Shown here: positions 53,723-62,307 of the stretch, piece after piece | Layout of the letters: each line of letters opens with the position of its first letter | How positions within the stretch are numbered: position 1 is the stretch's first letter | DNA from: VRUE01 sp963753585 | GTDB taxonomy: Bacteria > Actinomycetota > Thermoleophilia > Solirubrobacterales > 70-9 | Assembly: GCA_963753585.1 (NCBI GenBank) | Contig: CAVWCU010000001.1 | Coordinates: forward strand, 1,612,001 to 1,676,000 | DNA: 64,000 nucleotides | Reading direction: 5' to 3' | Program-made: the position numbers and the translations under genes | Notes under the pieces: generated by a model | Told to the model about the DNA's origin: nothing | Database searches by the model: none | Seen by the model: the letters and a program-made list of their open reading frames with translations, nothing else

Positions 53723-54448
53723 TCAGTTGTCGCGCGCCTCGGCCACTCGCCGGGCCGCGGCCGCGCCCAGGTAGGGGGTGAGCGCAAACTCGACCAGCTC
53801 GCCCAGCAATCCCTCGAGCTCCTCGGGTCGTCCGATCACGATGCGCTGGTAGACGACCCAGAAGATGCCGCCGACGATCGTCTCCTCCAGCGTCGGCGGC
53901 AGATGCTGGGCCGACTCCCGGGTACGCCGGCCCAGCCGGAAGAAGGGCGCGACCGCGCGCACCGTCCGCTCATAGCGCTGGGCAGCAGCCGGCCCGGCGG
54001 CGAGCGATTCGACCACGAAGACGCGGGCGAGCGCCGACTCGCTTGCCACGTAGGCGAGGAAGGCGCCGACCCCGACGCGAACCTGCTCGGCCCACTCGCG
54101 CGGGGCGACCCTGACGGCGTCGGCGACTTGTCTCATCGCTTCCTCGCCGGCCAGGTCGGAGGCGGCTAGGAAGCACTCCTCCTTGTTGGCGAAGTTGCCG
54201 TAGAAGGTGTTCCTGGCGACCCCGGCCCGCTTGACGATGCCGGCCACGGTCACGTCCCGGTAGCCATGCGCGACGATCTCCTCGGCCAACGCATGGACGA
54301 TCCGCGCGCGCTGGTGCTGAGCCACGAACTCACTCGAGAGATGCTGCCTGGCCGGAGGCGTACCGACCGTGCTCACGCCCGGCGGAGTGCCACCGTTCGA
54401 CAGAAGCGGATGGACCTCGGGCGAAACTGCCGCTTCCTGGGCATCCAT
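53723..54448 (-). CDS. TetR/AcrR-family transcriptional regulator
   Basis: A 241-residue regulator. The HTH is ARIVHALAEEIVAHGYRDVTVAGIVKRAGVARNTFYGNFANKEECFL, about residues 50-95, preceded by a 45-residue unstructured extension. The ligand domain has no recognised binding motif. ATG 54448 is chosen over a longer frame. It is divergent from the double-TetR gene with a 168-base, A/T-richer promoter region between. Confidence 0.85.
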   Translation of the reverse strand: MDAQEAAVSPEVHPLLSNGGTPPGVSTVGTPPARQHLSSEFVAQHQRARIVHALAEEIVAHGYRDVTVAGIVKRAGVARNTFYGNFANKEECFLAASDLAGEEAMRQVADAVRVAPREWAEQVRVGVGAFLAYVASESALARVFVVESLAAGPAAAQRYERTVRAVAPFFRLGRRTRESAQHLPPTLEETIVGGIFWVVYQRIVIGRPEELEGLLGELVEFALTPYLGAAAARRVAEARDN

Positions 54449-54616
54449 GGGAATGACATACAAACACGTTCTTACGCTCAGGTCAACATTCCTTATCCCG
54501 TCCTTCAGCGTCAACGCGCGACATTCGTGACATTATGGCTGTCAAAAGAGGAATTCTGTGCCAGATTGGCTTGTCTTTGCAGAGAATTACGCGTACTATT
54601 CCTACCCACGAGATAG

Positions 54617-55951
54617 ATGATGAGAACCGCTGAGGGTGCAGATATCGCCGGTCGTGGCCCCACGACGACGCAGAGAACTCCGTGGGGGGACGCCGGGACG
54701 CTGCGCGAGCGGAAGCTGCAACCCGGCCGCAGGCTCCCGGCCGAGGAGGTCGCGCGCAACCAGCGCGAACGCCTCTATGCGGCGATGGTCGCGGTGGTCG
54801 CCGAGAAAGGCTACGAGGCGACGCGCGTCGCCGACCTGCTCGAGCTGTCCGGGGTCTCGCGCAGCGCCTTCTATGACCATTTCAAGGACAAGGAAGAGTG
54901 CCTTCTGGCAGCCCTCGAGGCATTCGTCGGCCCCGCGATCGATTCCATCGTCGGCGACGGCGAGGACCATCCCCCCACGCAGGAGCGCGCTCGCGAGGCC
55001 TTCGAGGCCTTTGTCCAGCTGATCGTCGACCAGGCGGCGGCAGCGCGTATGTGCTTCGTCGAGATCTACGCGGCGGGGCCGCGTGCGGTGGAGGAGATCG
55101 ACCGCACGACCGACGCCTTCCAGGGCTTCGTCGCGGCGACGCTCGGGCAGGTCCGGGGTGACGAGAAGATGCCGCCCGAGCTGGTGCGGGCGCTGATCGG
55201 CGGGGTGCGCAAGGTCATCCACACCCGGCTCTACCGCGGCGAAGAGGATGAGCTGGTCGAGCTGGTCCCGCAGATGTGGGACTGGGCACTGGCCTACCCC
55301 CCTCCGCCCACTCCCCTCCGCCGCCCTCGCAACAAGCCACCCGCCAACGCCGGGCCGGTGCAGGGCTATGACCCGGCCGAGCGGATCCTGCGCGCGCTGG
55401 CATCGGTGATCGCCGAGAAGGGCTATCCGGCGACGACGATCGGCGACGTGGCCGCCCGGGCCTCGATCTCCCTCTCGACCTTCTACGCCAACTTTGCCGA
55501 CAAGGAGGAGGCGATGCTGGCCGCGGTCGACAGCGGCTCGGCGCAGATGCTGGCGACGACGCTGCCGGCCTTCCGCCGTGCGTCGGACTGGCCCCACCAG
55601 GTTCGCGGCGCCTTTGCCGGGATGTTCGCCTTCTGCGCAGCCGAGCCCGAGTACACGAGGCTGGGCGCGGTCGACGTCTACGCCGCCGGCAAACGGGCGC
55701 TGGAACAGCGCGACCAGGTGATGGAGGGCATGGAGGCACTGCTCGTGCCCGGCTACCAGCTCAACCCCGGCGTCAGCCCGATCGCCGCCGAGGCGATCGG
55801 CGGCGCGATCTACTCGATGATCTACGACCAGGTGAAGCGATCCGGGGCCGAGAGCATGCAGGAGATAGTCCCGCTCGCCACCTACGTGACCCTTGCCCCT
55901 TTCGTTGGGGCTGATGAAGCCTGCGCGGTAGCTAACGGCGAAAAGCGGTGA
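54617..55951 (+). CDS. Double TetR protein: two complete TetR modules in one chain
   Basis: A 444-residue protein. Module 1: HTH RERLYAAMVAVVAEKGYEATRVADLLELSGVSRSAFYDHFKDKEECL (about residues 50-97) and a ligand domain. Module 2: HTH AERILRALASVIAEKGYPATTIGDVAARASISLSTFYANFADKEEAM (about residues 254-300) and another ligand domain. A Pro-rich linker (YPPPPTPLRRPRNKPP) joins them. TetR proteins normally dimerise, so this chain may be a built-in dimer that reads an asymmetric operator. The target is probably the shared promoter with the divergent TetR gene. Confidence 0.85.
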   Translation: MMRTAEGADIAGRGPTTTQRTPWGDAGTLRERKLQPGRRLPAEEVARNQRERLYAAMVAVVAEKGYEATRVADLLELSGVSRSAFYDHFKDKEECLLAALEAFVGPAIDSIVGDGEDHPPTQERAREAFEAFVQLIVDQAAAARMCFVEIYAAGPRAVEEIDRTTDAFQGFVAATLGQVRGDEKMPPELVRALIGGVRKVIHTRLYRGEEDELVELVPQMWDWALAYPPPPTPLRRPRNKPPANAGPVQGYDPAERILRALASVIAEKGYPATTIGDVAARASISLSTFYANFADKEEAMLAAVDSGSAQMLATTLPAFRRASDWPHQVRGAFAGMFAFCAAEPEYTRLGAVDVYAAGKRALEQRDQVMEGMEALLVPGYQLNPGVSPIAAEAIGGAIYSMIYDQVKRSGAESMQEIVPLATYVTLAPFVGADEACAVANGEKR

Positions 55952-55956
55952 TGTTG

Positions 55957-56034
55957 GGGATGCCCGGCGCCCCTCCCCAAAACGCTCGGCGGGAGCCTCG
56001 CTTGAGTGTTTTGGGGAGGGGCGCCGGGCATCCC
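55957..56034. repeat. Family C inverted repeat, copy C2
   Basis: Perfect 27-base arms (55957-55983 and 56008-56034), 5 bases after the double-TetR stop. The core CGGCGGGAGCCTCGCTTGAG then TGTTTTGG is shared with C1, and the outer arm sequence differs. Confidence 0.8.
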
Positions 56035-56124
56035 TTCGACAGCGCAGGAGCTCTCGAAGAGCCCATTCCCCGTAGCACCCCGGCTCCCCGAAAGCTCCCA
56101 AACCTAGGTACCGCTACGGGCGCC

Positions 56125-56154
56125 CCCAAGCTCTCTTTTTCTTAAGAGCTTGGG
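56125..56154. terminator. Hairpin, possible terminator
   Basis: Ten-base stem CCCAAGCTCT/AGAGCTTGGG with a T-rich 10-base loop, between the convergent double-TetR and RTX genes. No good T-tract follows on either strand, so the terminator call is weak. Confidence 0.35.
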
Positions 56155-56205
56155 AGATTTGGCGCCGGCTTCGCAGCCTATGCGTGACTCGGCGACGTGT
56201 TGAGA

Positions 56206-56345
56206 GGGAGCCTGGGCGGCCTTCGGGCGAATGTCGCGAAGCGGCGGAAATGCAATCCGGTGATTGCGCGGCCGCTAGGCCGCGCTCTTGGTTGCACCGC
56301 GCTTGCGCGCGGTGCTCAATTCGCCCGAAGGCCGCCCAGGCTCCC
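56206..56345. repeat. Branched structured element D1
   Basis: A perfect 27-base outer stem (56206-56232 and 56319-56345) encloses three hairpins in a row: GCAAT/ATTGC (56252-56267), GCGGCC/GGCCGC with loop GCTA (56268-56283) and GCACCGCGC/GCGCGGTGC with loop TTGC (56294-56315). This multibranch fold lies 17 bases past the RTX gene stop. It could be a terminator, a structured RNA or a cruciform element. Only one copy is seen here. Confidence 0.6.
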
Positions 56346-56362
56346 CCACCCAATCCCCCAAA

Positions 56363-58069
56363 TCAGGGCTCGTCGGCGACGCCTAGGCCGTCGACGGGCT
56401 TGCCGTGTTTCGAGATGGCGCAGAGGGTCGTGCCGGGGTCGAAGGGGTCGATCAGGGCGCGGCCGGTGGGGGCGCCGCGAGCCGGTCTCCCCTTCGTAGC
56501 GGCCGTGCCGCGGCCGCACTGGATCGAGAAGTCCCGCGTCCCGTCGCGGGCGTCGATCACGTCGTCGCCGCCGCCGCCGTAGAAGCGGTCGGCACCGGGC
56601 TGGCCGAGCATGTTGTTGGCACGGCCGTCGCCAACCAGGACATCCCAGTCGAAGGAGCCCTCCATGTCCTCGTTGGTGGGCGAGAGGTGGACCCGGTCGC
56701 ACCCCGGGATCGCGTCGATCCAGGCTGCATGGGCGGGGAATGAGACGTGGAGGATGCCCGGGTGCGACGGCGTCTCGGCGAAGGAGGCGTCGTCACGGCC
56801 GGGACCGCCGACGAGCGCCCCACCCGCACAGCCGCCCCCGGCAGCGAGCAGGTCCCCGTCGGGACCTCCGTAGAGGAAGGTGGGCCCGGGCACGCTGCCG
56901 ATCAGGCCGTCTGCCCCAGCCCCGCCGAAGAGGCGATCGGCGCCGTGGCCGCCCTCGATCAGGTCGTCCTCGTCCCCACCGTGGATCGTGTCGTTGCCAA
57001 GGCCGCCGGCGATACGAACGTTTTGGGCGCCGGCCAGCGACCCTTCGACCCGCAGGCTGTCGCGACCGGGACCCAGATCGGCCATCAGCCAGCGCGCCGG
57101 CCCTTCGGCAGGGCAGCTCGCCCGCAGGGCGCCCAGCAACTCGCACCCCGGCCCCACCGCGATGCTCTCCGAGGCGGTGACCCCGAACGTCGAGGACGCT
57201 TCGTCGAAGGCGACGACGAAGCGGTCCCCGCCACCGCCGCCGAGAAGCTGGAGACCGCTCCCGCCGCCGGGCGCGGGGTCGAGCTCGACGTATGCGGAGG
57301 CCCTGATCCTCTTCTCGCGCCCACAGGAGGAGGCGCGCCCCTTGGCACCGGCACACCGATCGGTTCCCTGGTCTCCGGCCAGCTCGTCGCGGCCGCCGCC
57401 GCCGCGGATGACGTCGTCCCCGGCACCCCCGTCGATCAGGTTGGCACGGTGGTTGCCGACGAGGACGTCGTCGAAGGCTGAGCCTTCGAGGTCCTCGAAG
57501 CGAAAGAGGCGGTCGTGGCCGTCGCCGCGCGCCCTGTGCCTGGCGAGCGAGACCTTGACCCCGCCGCCGCCCTTCACGGCGGCGACGTCGGTCGCGAACG
57601 AGGCGATGTCGTGCTGCCCCGGGCCGCCGTCCATGCGGTCGTAGCCATAGTCACCGTGGACGAAGTCGAAATCTCCGGGCCCGCCGCTGACCGTGTCGAT
57701 ACCGAGGCTGCCCGCCGCTTCGTCGGAGTCGCCGGTGCCGCCGAGCACCTTGTCGTCGCCGAGGTCGCCGATTGCCCGGTCTCCGTCTCCGGCACCGCCA
57801 TCGACCTCGTCGTTGCCACGGCCGCCGTGAACCAGGTCGGCTGCCTGGCCGCCGCAGAGCAGGTCGTTGCCGAGGCTGCCGTGGATCGAGTCCTCGCCGC
57901 CGCCGCCCCAGATCACATCGCGCTCGGGCGTGCCGCGCAACTCGTCGTCCCCGTCGGTGCCGACGATGTCCGCCTGCCGCCCATGGCAGCGCGGGTCTTC
58001 TTCTTCGGGCGCCGGCGCCGCCGCGATGAACACGACCGCGGCCAGAACCACTCCAAGAATTGGCTTCAT
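56363..58069 (-). CDS. Secreted calcium-binding RTX-repeat protein
   Basis: A 568-residue protein with a signal peptide (residues 1-18). Two blocks of hemolysin-type nonapeptide repeats are visible: about residues 35-160 (GTDGDDELRGT, GGGGEDSIHGS, GNDLLCGG, GRGNDEVDGG) and 345-415 (GGLGNDTIHGGDEDDLIEGGHGADRLFGG), plus a third short run near the C-terminus (GQPGADRFYGGGGDDVIDA). These fold as Ca2+-loaded parallel beta-rolls. No enzyme domain is seen. Scattered Cys pairs suggest disulfides outside the cell. Likely a surface or matrix protein. Confidence 0.8.
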   Translation of the reverse strand: MKPILGVVLAAVVFIAAAPAPEEEDPRCHGRQADIVGTDGDDELRGTPERDVIWGGGGEDSIHGSLGNDLLCGGQAADLVHGGRGNDEVDGGAGDGDRAIGDLGDDKVLGGTGDSDEAAGSLGIDTVSGGPGDFDFVHGDYGYDRMDGGPGQHDIASFATDVAAVKGGGGVKVSLARHRARGDGHDRLFRFEDLEGSAFDDVLVGNHRANLIDGGAGDDVIRGGGGRDELAGDQGTDRCAGAKGRASSCGREKRIRASAYVELDPAPGGGSGLQLLGGGGGDRFVVAFDEASSTFGVTASESIAVGPGCELLGALRASCPAEGPARWLMADLGPGRDSLRVEGSLAGAQNVRIAGGLGNDTIHGGDEDDLIEGGHGADRLFGGAGADGLIGSVPGPTFLYGGPDGDLLAAGGGCAGGALVGGPGRDDASFAETPSHPGILHVSFPAHAAWIDAIPGCDRVHLSPTNEDMEGSFDWDVLVGDGRANNMLGQPGADRFYGGGGDDVIDARDGTRDFSIQCGRGTAATKGRPARGAPTGRALIDPFDPGTTLCAISKHGKPVDGLGVADEP

Positions 58070-58105
58070 CGCGCGGCGATGGTAGTCGCCAGCGCGGAAG
58101 GCCCT

Positions 58106-59548
58106 CTATTCAAGGTTGACCATCACGTGCTTGATCTCGGTGTAGTCCTCCAGGGCGTAGACGGATAGGTCCTTGCCGTAGCCGGACTGCTTGAAGCCAC
58201 CGTGCGGCATCTCGGCGACGATCGGGATGTGGTCGTTGATCCAGACGCAGCCGAACTCCAGCGCGCCAGCGACCCGCATCGCGCGGCCGACGTCGCGGGT
58301 CCAAACCGAGGAGGCGAGGCCGTAGCGGGTCCCGTTGGCCCACTCGATCGCCTTTGCCTCATCGGAAAAGGGCTGCACCGTGATCACCGGGCCGAAGATC
58401 TCGTCCTGGATCATCTCGTCGCCCTGCTCCAGGCCGGCGACGACCGCCGGCTCGAGGAAGAAGCCGGGCCGCTCCGGCTGCGAGCCGCCGGTGACGATCT
58501 CCGCGTTGGCGGGCCTGCGCTCGAGGAAGCCCTCAACTCGCTCCCGTTGACGGGAGGAGTTGAGCGGGCCCAGCGTCGTGTCGGCGCTCATCGTGTCGCC
58601 CAGCACCAGGCCCCGGGCTTCCTCGGCGAGCCCCCCGACGACGTCGTCGTAAACACCCTTTGAGGCGAGAACTCGAGTGGCGGCGGTGCAGTCCTGGCCG
58701 GCGTTGTAATAGCCGGTCCCGGCGATCGTCTCCATCGCCGCCTCCATGTCGGCGTCGTCGAAGATCACAACCGGTGCCTTGCCGCCGAGCTCGAGGTGGA
58801 CCCGCTTCAGCGAGTCCGCCGCCGCCTTGGCGATCCACTTGCCGGTCGGCGGCGAGCCGGTCAGGCAGACCATCGCCACGTCGGGGTGGGTGACCAGCTC
58901 CGCCCCGGTCGGCTCGCCATGGCCACCGATCGCGTTGAAGACGCCTGCCGGCAGGATCTCGGCGCACCACTCGGCGAAGAGCAGCGTGGTCAGCGGCGTC
59001 GTCTCGGCCGGCTTCAACACCACGGTGTTGCCGGTAGCGAGCGCCGGGCCGATCTTCCAGATCGCCATCATCAGCGGGTAGTTCCAGGGCGTGATCTGAC
59101 CGACGACGCCGATCGGCTCACGGCGGATGAAGGACGTGCGCCCCTCCATGTACTCGCCGGCAGCGCGGCCCTCCATCGTGCGCGCCGCCCCGGCGAAGAA
59201 GCGCAACTGGTCGGCCATCACCGGGATTTCGTCCTCGACCACGGCGCTGCGCGGCTTGCCCGCGTCGGCGGACTCGAGGTCGGCGATCTCCTCACCCCGC
59301 TCCTCGATCAGGTCGGCCATCCGCAGCAGCGCCCGCGCCCGTTCGCCCGGGGGCGTCGCCGCCCAACCCGGGAAAGCGGCCTTCGCCGCGGCCACCGCCG
59401 CATCGACGTCGGGCTTGGTCGAGAGCGGAGCCTCGGCGATCACCGAGCCCGTCGCAGGGTTGATCACGTCCTCGGCCTGCCCCTCCGCCGGGTCCACCGC
59501 CTTCCCCCCGATGAAGTTCCGCAGCTTCGTCTTCTCAACCGTGGCCAT
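58106..59548 (-). CDS. Aldehyde dehydrogenase (gamma-aminobutyraldehyde dehydrogenase-like)
   Basis: A 480-residue ALDH-superfamily enzyme. PIGVVGQITPWNYPLMMAIWKIGPAL, VVLKPAETTPLT, LELGGKAPVVIFDDADME (catalytic Glu) and GYYNAGQDCTAATRVL (catalytic Cys) are present. NAGQDCTA is typical of the PatD/aminobutyraldehyde group. Together with the class III aminotransferase nearby it would turn putrescine or a similar amine into an amino acid. It follows the alanine dehydrogenase gene by 4 bases on the same strand. Confidence 0.9.
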   Translation of the reverse strand: MATVEKTKLRNFIGGKAVDPAEGQAEDVINPATGSVIAEAPLSTKPDVDAAVAAAKAAFPGWAATPPGERARALLRMADLIEERGEEIADLESADAGKPRSAVVEDEIPVMADQLRFFAGAARTMEGRAAGEYMEGRTSFIRREPIGVVGQITPWNYPLMMAIWKIGPALATGNTVVLKPAETTPLTTLLFAEWCAEILPAGVFNAIGGHGEPTGAELVTHPDVAMVCLTGSPPTGKWIAKAAADSLKRVHLELGGKAPVVIFDDADMEAAMETIAGTGYYNAGQDCTAATRVLASKGVYDDVVGGLAEEARGLVLGDTMSADTTLGPLNSSRQRERVEGFLERRPANAEIVTGGSQPERPGFFLEPAVVAGLEQGDEMIQDEIFGPVITVQPFSDEAKAIEWANGTRYGLASSVWTRDVGRAMRVAGALEFGCVWINDHIPIVAEMPHGGFKQSGYGKDLSVYALEDYTEIKHVMVNLE

Positions 59549-59552
59549 CTAC

Positions 59553-60746
59553 TCAGCCCTCCGCATGTTGGTGCCGACGGGACTCAAAGCGATCTATACC
59601 TTCGCTTTGAGTCCCGTCGGTGGGGGTTTGCAGGTTTAGGGCGTCCTCTACGGGGACGCAGGTCATTCCGACGCCTTCGGCGACCGCCGGGTGCGTGACC
59701 GCTCCGGCGGCGACGTTGACTCCCGGGCGCAGGCCGGGGTCGCGCCGGATCGCACCGACGACTCCCTCGTCGGCGAGGGCGATCGCATAGGGCAGGGTCG
59801 CGTTGGTGAGGGCGTGGGTCGAGGTGATCGGCACCGCACCGGGCATATTGGCGACGCAGTAATGGGTGATCCCGTCGACTTCGAAGGTCGGATCGCGATG
59901 GGTGGTCGGGTGCGAGGTCTCGAAGCAGCCGCCCTGGTCGATCGCGACGTCGACCAGCACCGCGCCGGGCTTCATCAGCGCCAGTTGCTCGCGGCGCACG
60001 ACGAAGGGCGCACGGGCGCCGTGGACGAGGACCGCGCCGATCACTAGGTCGGCGCGAGGCAGCATCTCCTCGACCGCGAGGGTGGTCGAGTAGACGGTCG
60101 AGCAGCTGCCGGCAAAGTCGACCTCCAGCTCGCGCAGTCGGTCGATCGATTTGTCGAAGACGAAGACATCCGCCCCCATCCCGATCGCGACGAAGGCCGC
60201 GTTCATTCCAACCACCCCGCCCCCGATCACCATCACGTTGGCGGCGGCGACGCCGGGCACGCCACCGAGCAGGATGCCGCGACCCCCGAGCGGCTTCTCG
60301 AGCATGAAGGCGCCGGCCTGGGTGGCGATCTTGCCGGCAATCTCGCTCATCGGCGCCAGCAGCGGCAGGCGCCCGCGCGCGTCCTCGACCGTCTCGTAGG
60401 CGACGCAGGTGGCGCCGGAGCCACAGAGGCCGCGGGTCAACTCGGGATCGGGGGCCAGGTGCAGGTAGGTGAAGAGGAGCTGGCCGGGGCGCAGCATCTC
60501 GACCTCGGCCGGCTGGGGCTCCTTCACCTTGATCACCATCTCCGCCTCGGAGAAGACGGAGGCGGCGCCGGGGACGATGCGGGCACCCTGGGCTTCGTAC
60601 TCGGCGTCGGAGATCGCGCTGCCGGACCCGGCGCCGGCCTCGACCAGCACCTCGTGGCCGTGCTCGGCCATCTCCCGCACCCCGGCCGGCGTGATCGCGA
60701 CCCGGTACTCGTCCGGCTTGATCTCCCTGGGCACCCCGACTCTCAT
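59553..60746 (-). CDS. ald: Alanine dehydrogenase
   Basis: A 397-residue enzyme that interconverts alanine and pyruvate plus ammonia. RVGVPREIKPDEYRVAITPAGV, EMVIKVKEPQPAEVEM, LHLAPDPELT, MSEIAGKIATQAGAFMLEK, the NAD site VMVIGGGVVGMNAAFVAIGMGADV, and HPTTHRDPTFEVDGITHYCVANMPGAVP are all present. After DALNLQTP the natural end is followed by 26 residues, DGTQSEGIDRFESRRH and a short tail, encoded by palindrome S7. The ATG overlaps the PucR stop (ATGA). It recycles alanine made by the neighbouring aminotransferase. Confidence 0.92.
   Translation of the reverse strand: MRVGVPREIKPDEYRVAITPAGVREMAEHGHEVLVEAGAGSGSAISDAEYEAQGARIVPGAASVFSEAEMVIKVKEPQPAEVEMLRPGQLLFTYLHLAPDPELTRGLCGSGATCVAYETVEDARGRLPLLAPMSEIAGKIATQAGAFMLEKPLGGRGILLGGVPGVAAANVMVIGGGVVGMNAAFVAIGMGADVFVFDKSIDRLRELEVDFAGSCSTVYSTTLAVEEMLPRADLVIGAVLVHGARAPFVVRREQLALMKPGAVLVDVAIDQGGCFETSHPTTHRDPTFEVDGITHYCVANMPGAVPITSTHALTNATLPYAIALADEGVVGAIRRDPGLRPGVNVAAGAVTHPAVAEGVGMTCVPVEDALNLQTPTDGTQSEGIDRFESRRHQHAEG
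59574..59620. repeat. In-frame palindrome S7 (pairs with S3)
   Basis: Perfect 18-base arms (59574-59591 and 59603-59620) around an 11-base loop, read in the alanine dehydrogenase frame as DGTQSEGIDRFESRR. Frame and peptide length equal those of S3 in the GH15-like gene. Confidence 0.8.
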
Positions 60747-62299
60747 GTCACGAGCTCCCGGGCTCGCAGCGCCAGCCAGAACTCGATCCGGTCGTGGGCG
60801 CGCGAGAGGTCGCGACCTGTCAGCTCCTCGACTTTGCGCATTCGGTAGCGCAGCGTGTGGCGGTGGCAGTAGACCTCGCGGGCGGCCTTCTCCCACTGGC
60901 CGTTCTGCTCGATGAACGCCTCCAGTGAGCGCAGCAACTCGCCGCCGTAGTCCTCGTCGCCCTCCTCGATCGGGCCCAGCACGCTGTCGCAGTAGAGCTT
61001 CAGCGCCTCGTCGTCCTGGATCGAGAGCAGCAGGGTGAATGCACCGAGATCGCGCCAGGAGGCCACCTCGGGCGCGGTTCCATTGCCGATCGCGGTCGCC
61101 TCGAGGGCGCAGCGAGCCTCGTGGAAGGAGTGGCGCAGGTTCTCTGGCGGCGCCGGACGGCTGGCGGCGGCGCGGACCGCGCCCCGATCCTTGACCAGGG
61201 CACGGCGGGCCTCGGCGGCGAGGTCGACCGGGTCGCGGTCGGCGGCGTCGACGACCGCGCAGAGCAGCTCGCGGCGACCGCTGGCGTGCGGCGCGACCAC
61301 GGCGGGGCAGGCGTCGGCGGCCAGCGCCCGCTCGAGCGCCGGCTCGGCGGCGGCAGGATCATCGAGGGCGAAGACCAAGACCGCGGCCTCGTTTCCGATC
61401 CCGAAGGGCTCGAGGCGGCGGCGCAGCTCGGTCGGATCGAGCCGCCCGCCCAGCGCCCCGGCGAGGACGTCGCCGGCGAGCCGTCGCTCGGTCTCGCTCG
61501 CGACCCGGCGCCGCATCAGCTCCAGCGCGACAATGGCCACGGCCTGCTGCAGGATCAGCCGCTCGAAATCCCCGAGCCCGCCCGAGTCGCGAACGATCAC
61601 CACCCAGGCCTGCGGGGGGCCGCCGCCGGGCGAGATCACCGGATGGGCGAGCGCGCGGCCGGCGACCGCCGAGTGAGAGGGGACGAAGGGATGGCCATCG
61701 GCGGTGTGTGCCAGGGCTTCTTCGCGGATCGCGTTCACGATCTCGGCCGAGAGCTGGCGGCGGAATGCGCGGCCGGCCAGGCGCTCGCCGCGACCGCCGA
61801 GGATCGCCACGGTGCCGCCGACCGCGGAGGAGATGGTCGCCACGATCTCCTCCAACCCGCGCTCTTCCAGGACCAACCGCTCGAGTCGCCGCTGCACCGC
61901 GATGCCGCGCTGCAGCACCTCGTACTGCTCGTTGACGAGACGGGCGAAGGCCTTCTCGGTGATCGCGATGAACGGAACCGAGTAGGGGACCTCGAAGAGC
62001 GGGAATTCGCGTTTGCGCGCCTCCTCGACCAGGGCTTTCGGCAGCTTGTCGTGGCTGAAGCCGGTGCCGAAGCCGAGCCCGGCCAGGTTGCTGTCGGCAA
62101 GCAGCCGGATGAAGGCGCGCTGCTTGGCCGCGGAGCCGAGCGGGATCCCCGTGGTCAGCATCAGCTCGCCGCCCGAGAGCCATGGCGTCGGGTCCTCGAG
62201 CTCGGAGATGTGGACCCAGCGCACCGGCGCTTCGGCCGCATCGGCGCCGGCCACGAGCTCGAGGTCGAGTTCGTCGAGCAGGCTCTGGACGGTAAGCAT
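60743..62299 (-). CDS. PucR-family transcriptional regulator
   Basis: A 518-residue activator. The N-terminal PucR domain (LTVQSLLDELDLELVAGADAAEAPVRWVHISELEDPTPWLSGGELMLTTG) is followed by a GGDEF-like/CdaR middle region and a C-terminal PucR HTH_30 (VYCHRHTLRYRMRKVEELTGRDLSRAHDRIEFWLALRARE). Such regulators respond to purine or amine metabolites. It lies between aminotransferase and alanine dehydrogenase genes on one strand, so it likely controls this unit and the opposite permease. Confidence 0.9.
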   Translation of the reverse strand: MLTVQSLLDELDLELVAGADAAEAPVRWVHISELEDPTPWLSGGELMLTTGIPLGSAAKQRAFIRLLADSNLAGLGFGTGFSHDKLPKALVEEARKREFPLFEVPYSVPFIAITEKAFARLVNEQYEVLQRGIAVQRRLERLVLEERGLEEIVATISSAVGGTVAILGGRGERLAGRAFRRQLSAEIVNAIREEALAHTADGHPFVPSHSAVAGRALAHPVISPGGGPPQAWVVIVRDSGGLGDFERLILQQAVAIVALELMRRRVASETERRLAGDVLAGALGGRLDPTELRRRLEPFGIGNEAAVLVFALDDPAAAEPALERALAADACPAVVAPHASGRRELLCAVVDAADRDPVDLAAEARRALVKDRGAVRAAASRPAPPENLRHSFHEARCALEATAIGNGTAPEVASWRDLGAFTLLLSIQDDEALKLYCDSVLGPIEEGDEDYGGELLRSLEAFIEQNGQWEKAAREVYCHRHTLRYRMRKVEELTGRDLSRAHDRIEFWLALRARELVT

Positions 62300-62307
62300 G
62301 CGTTCGC

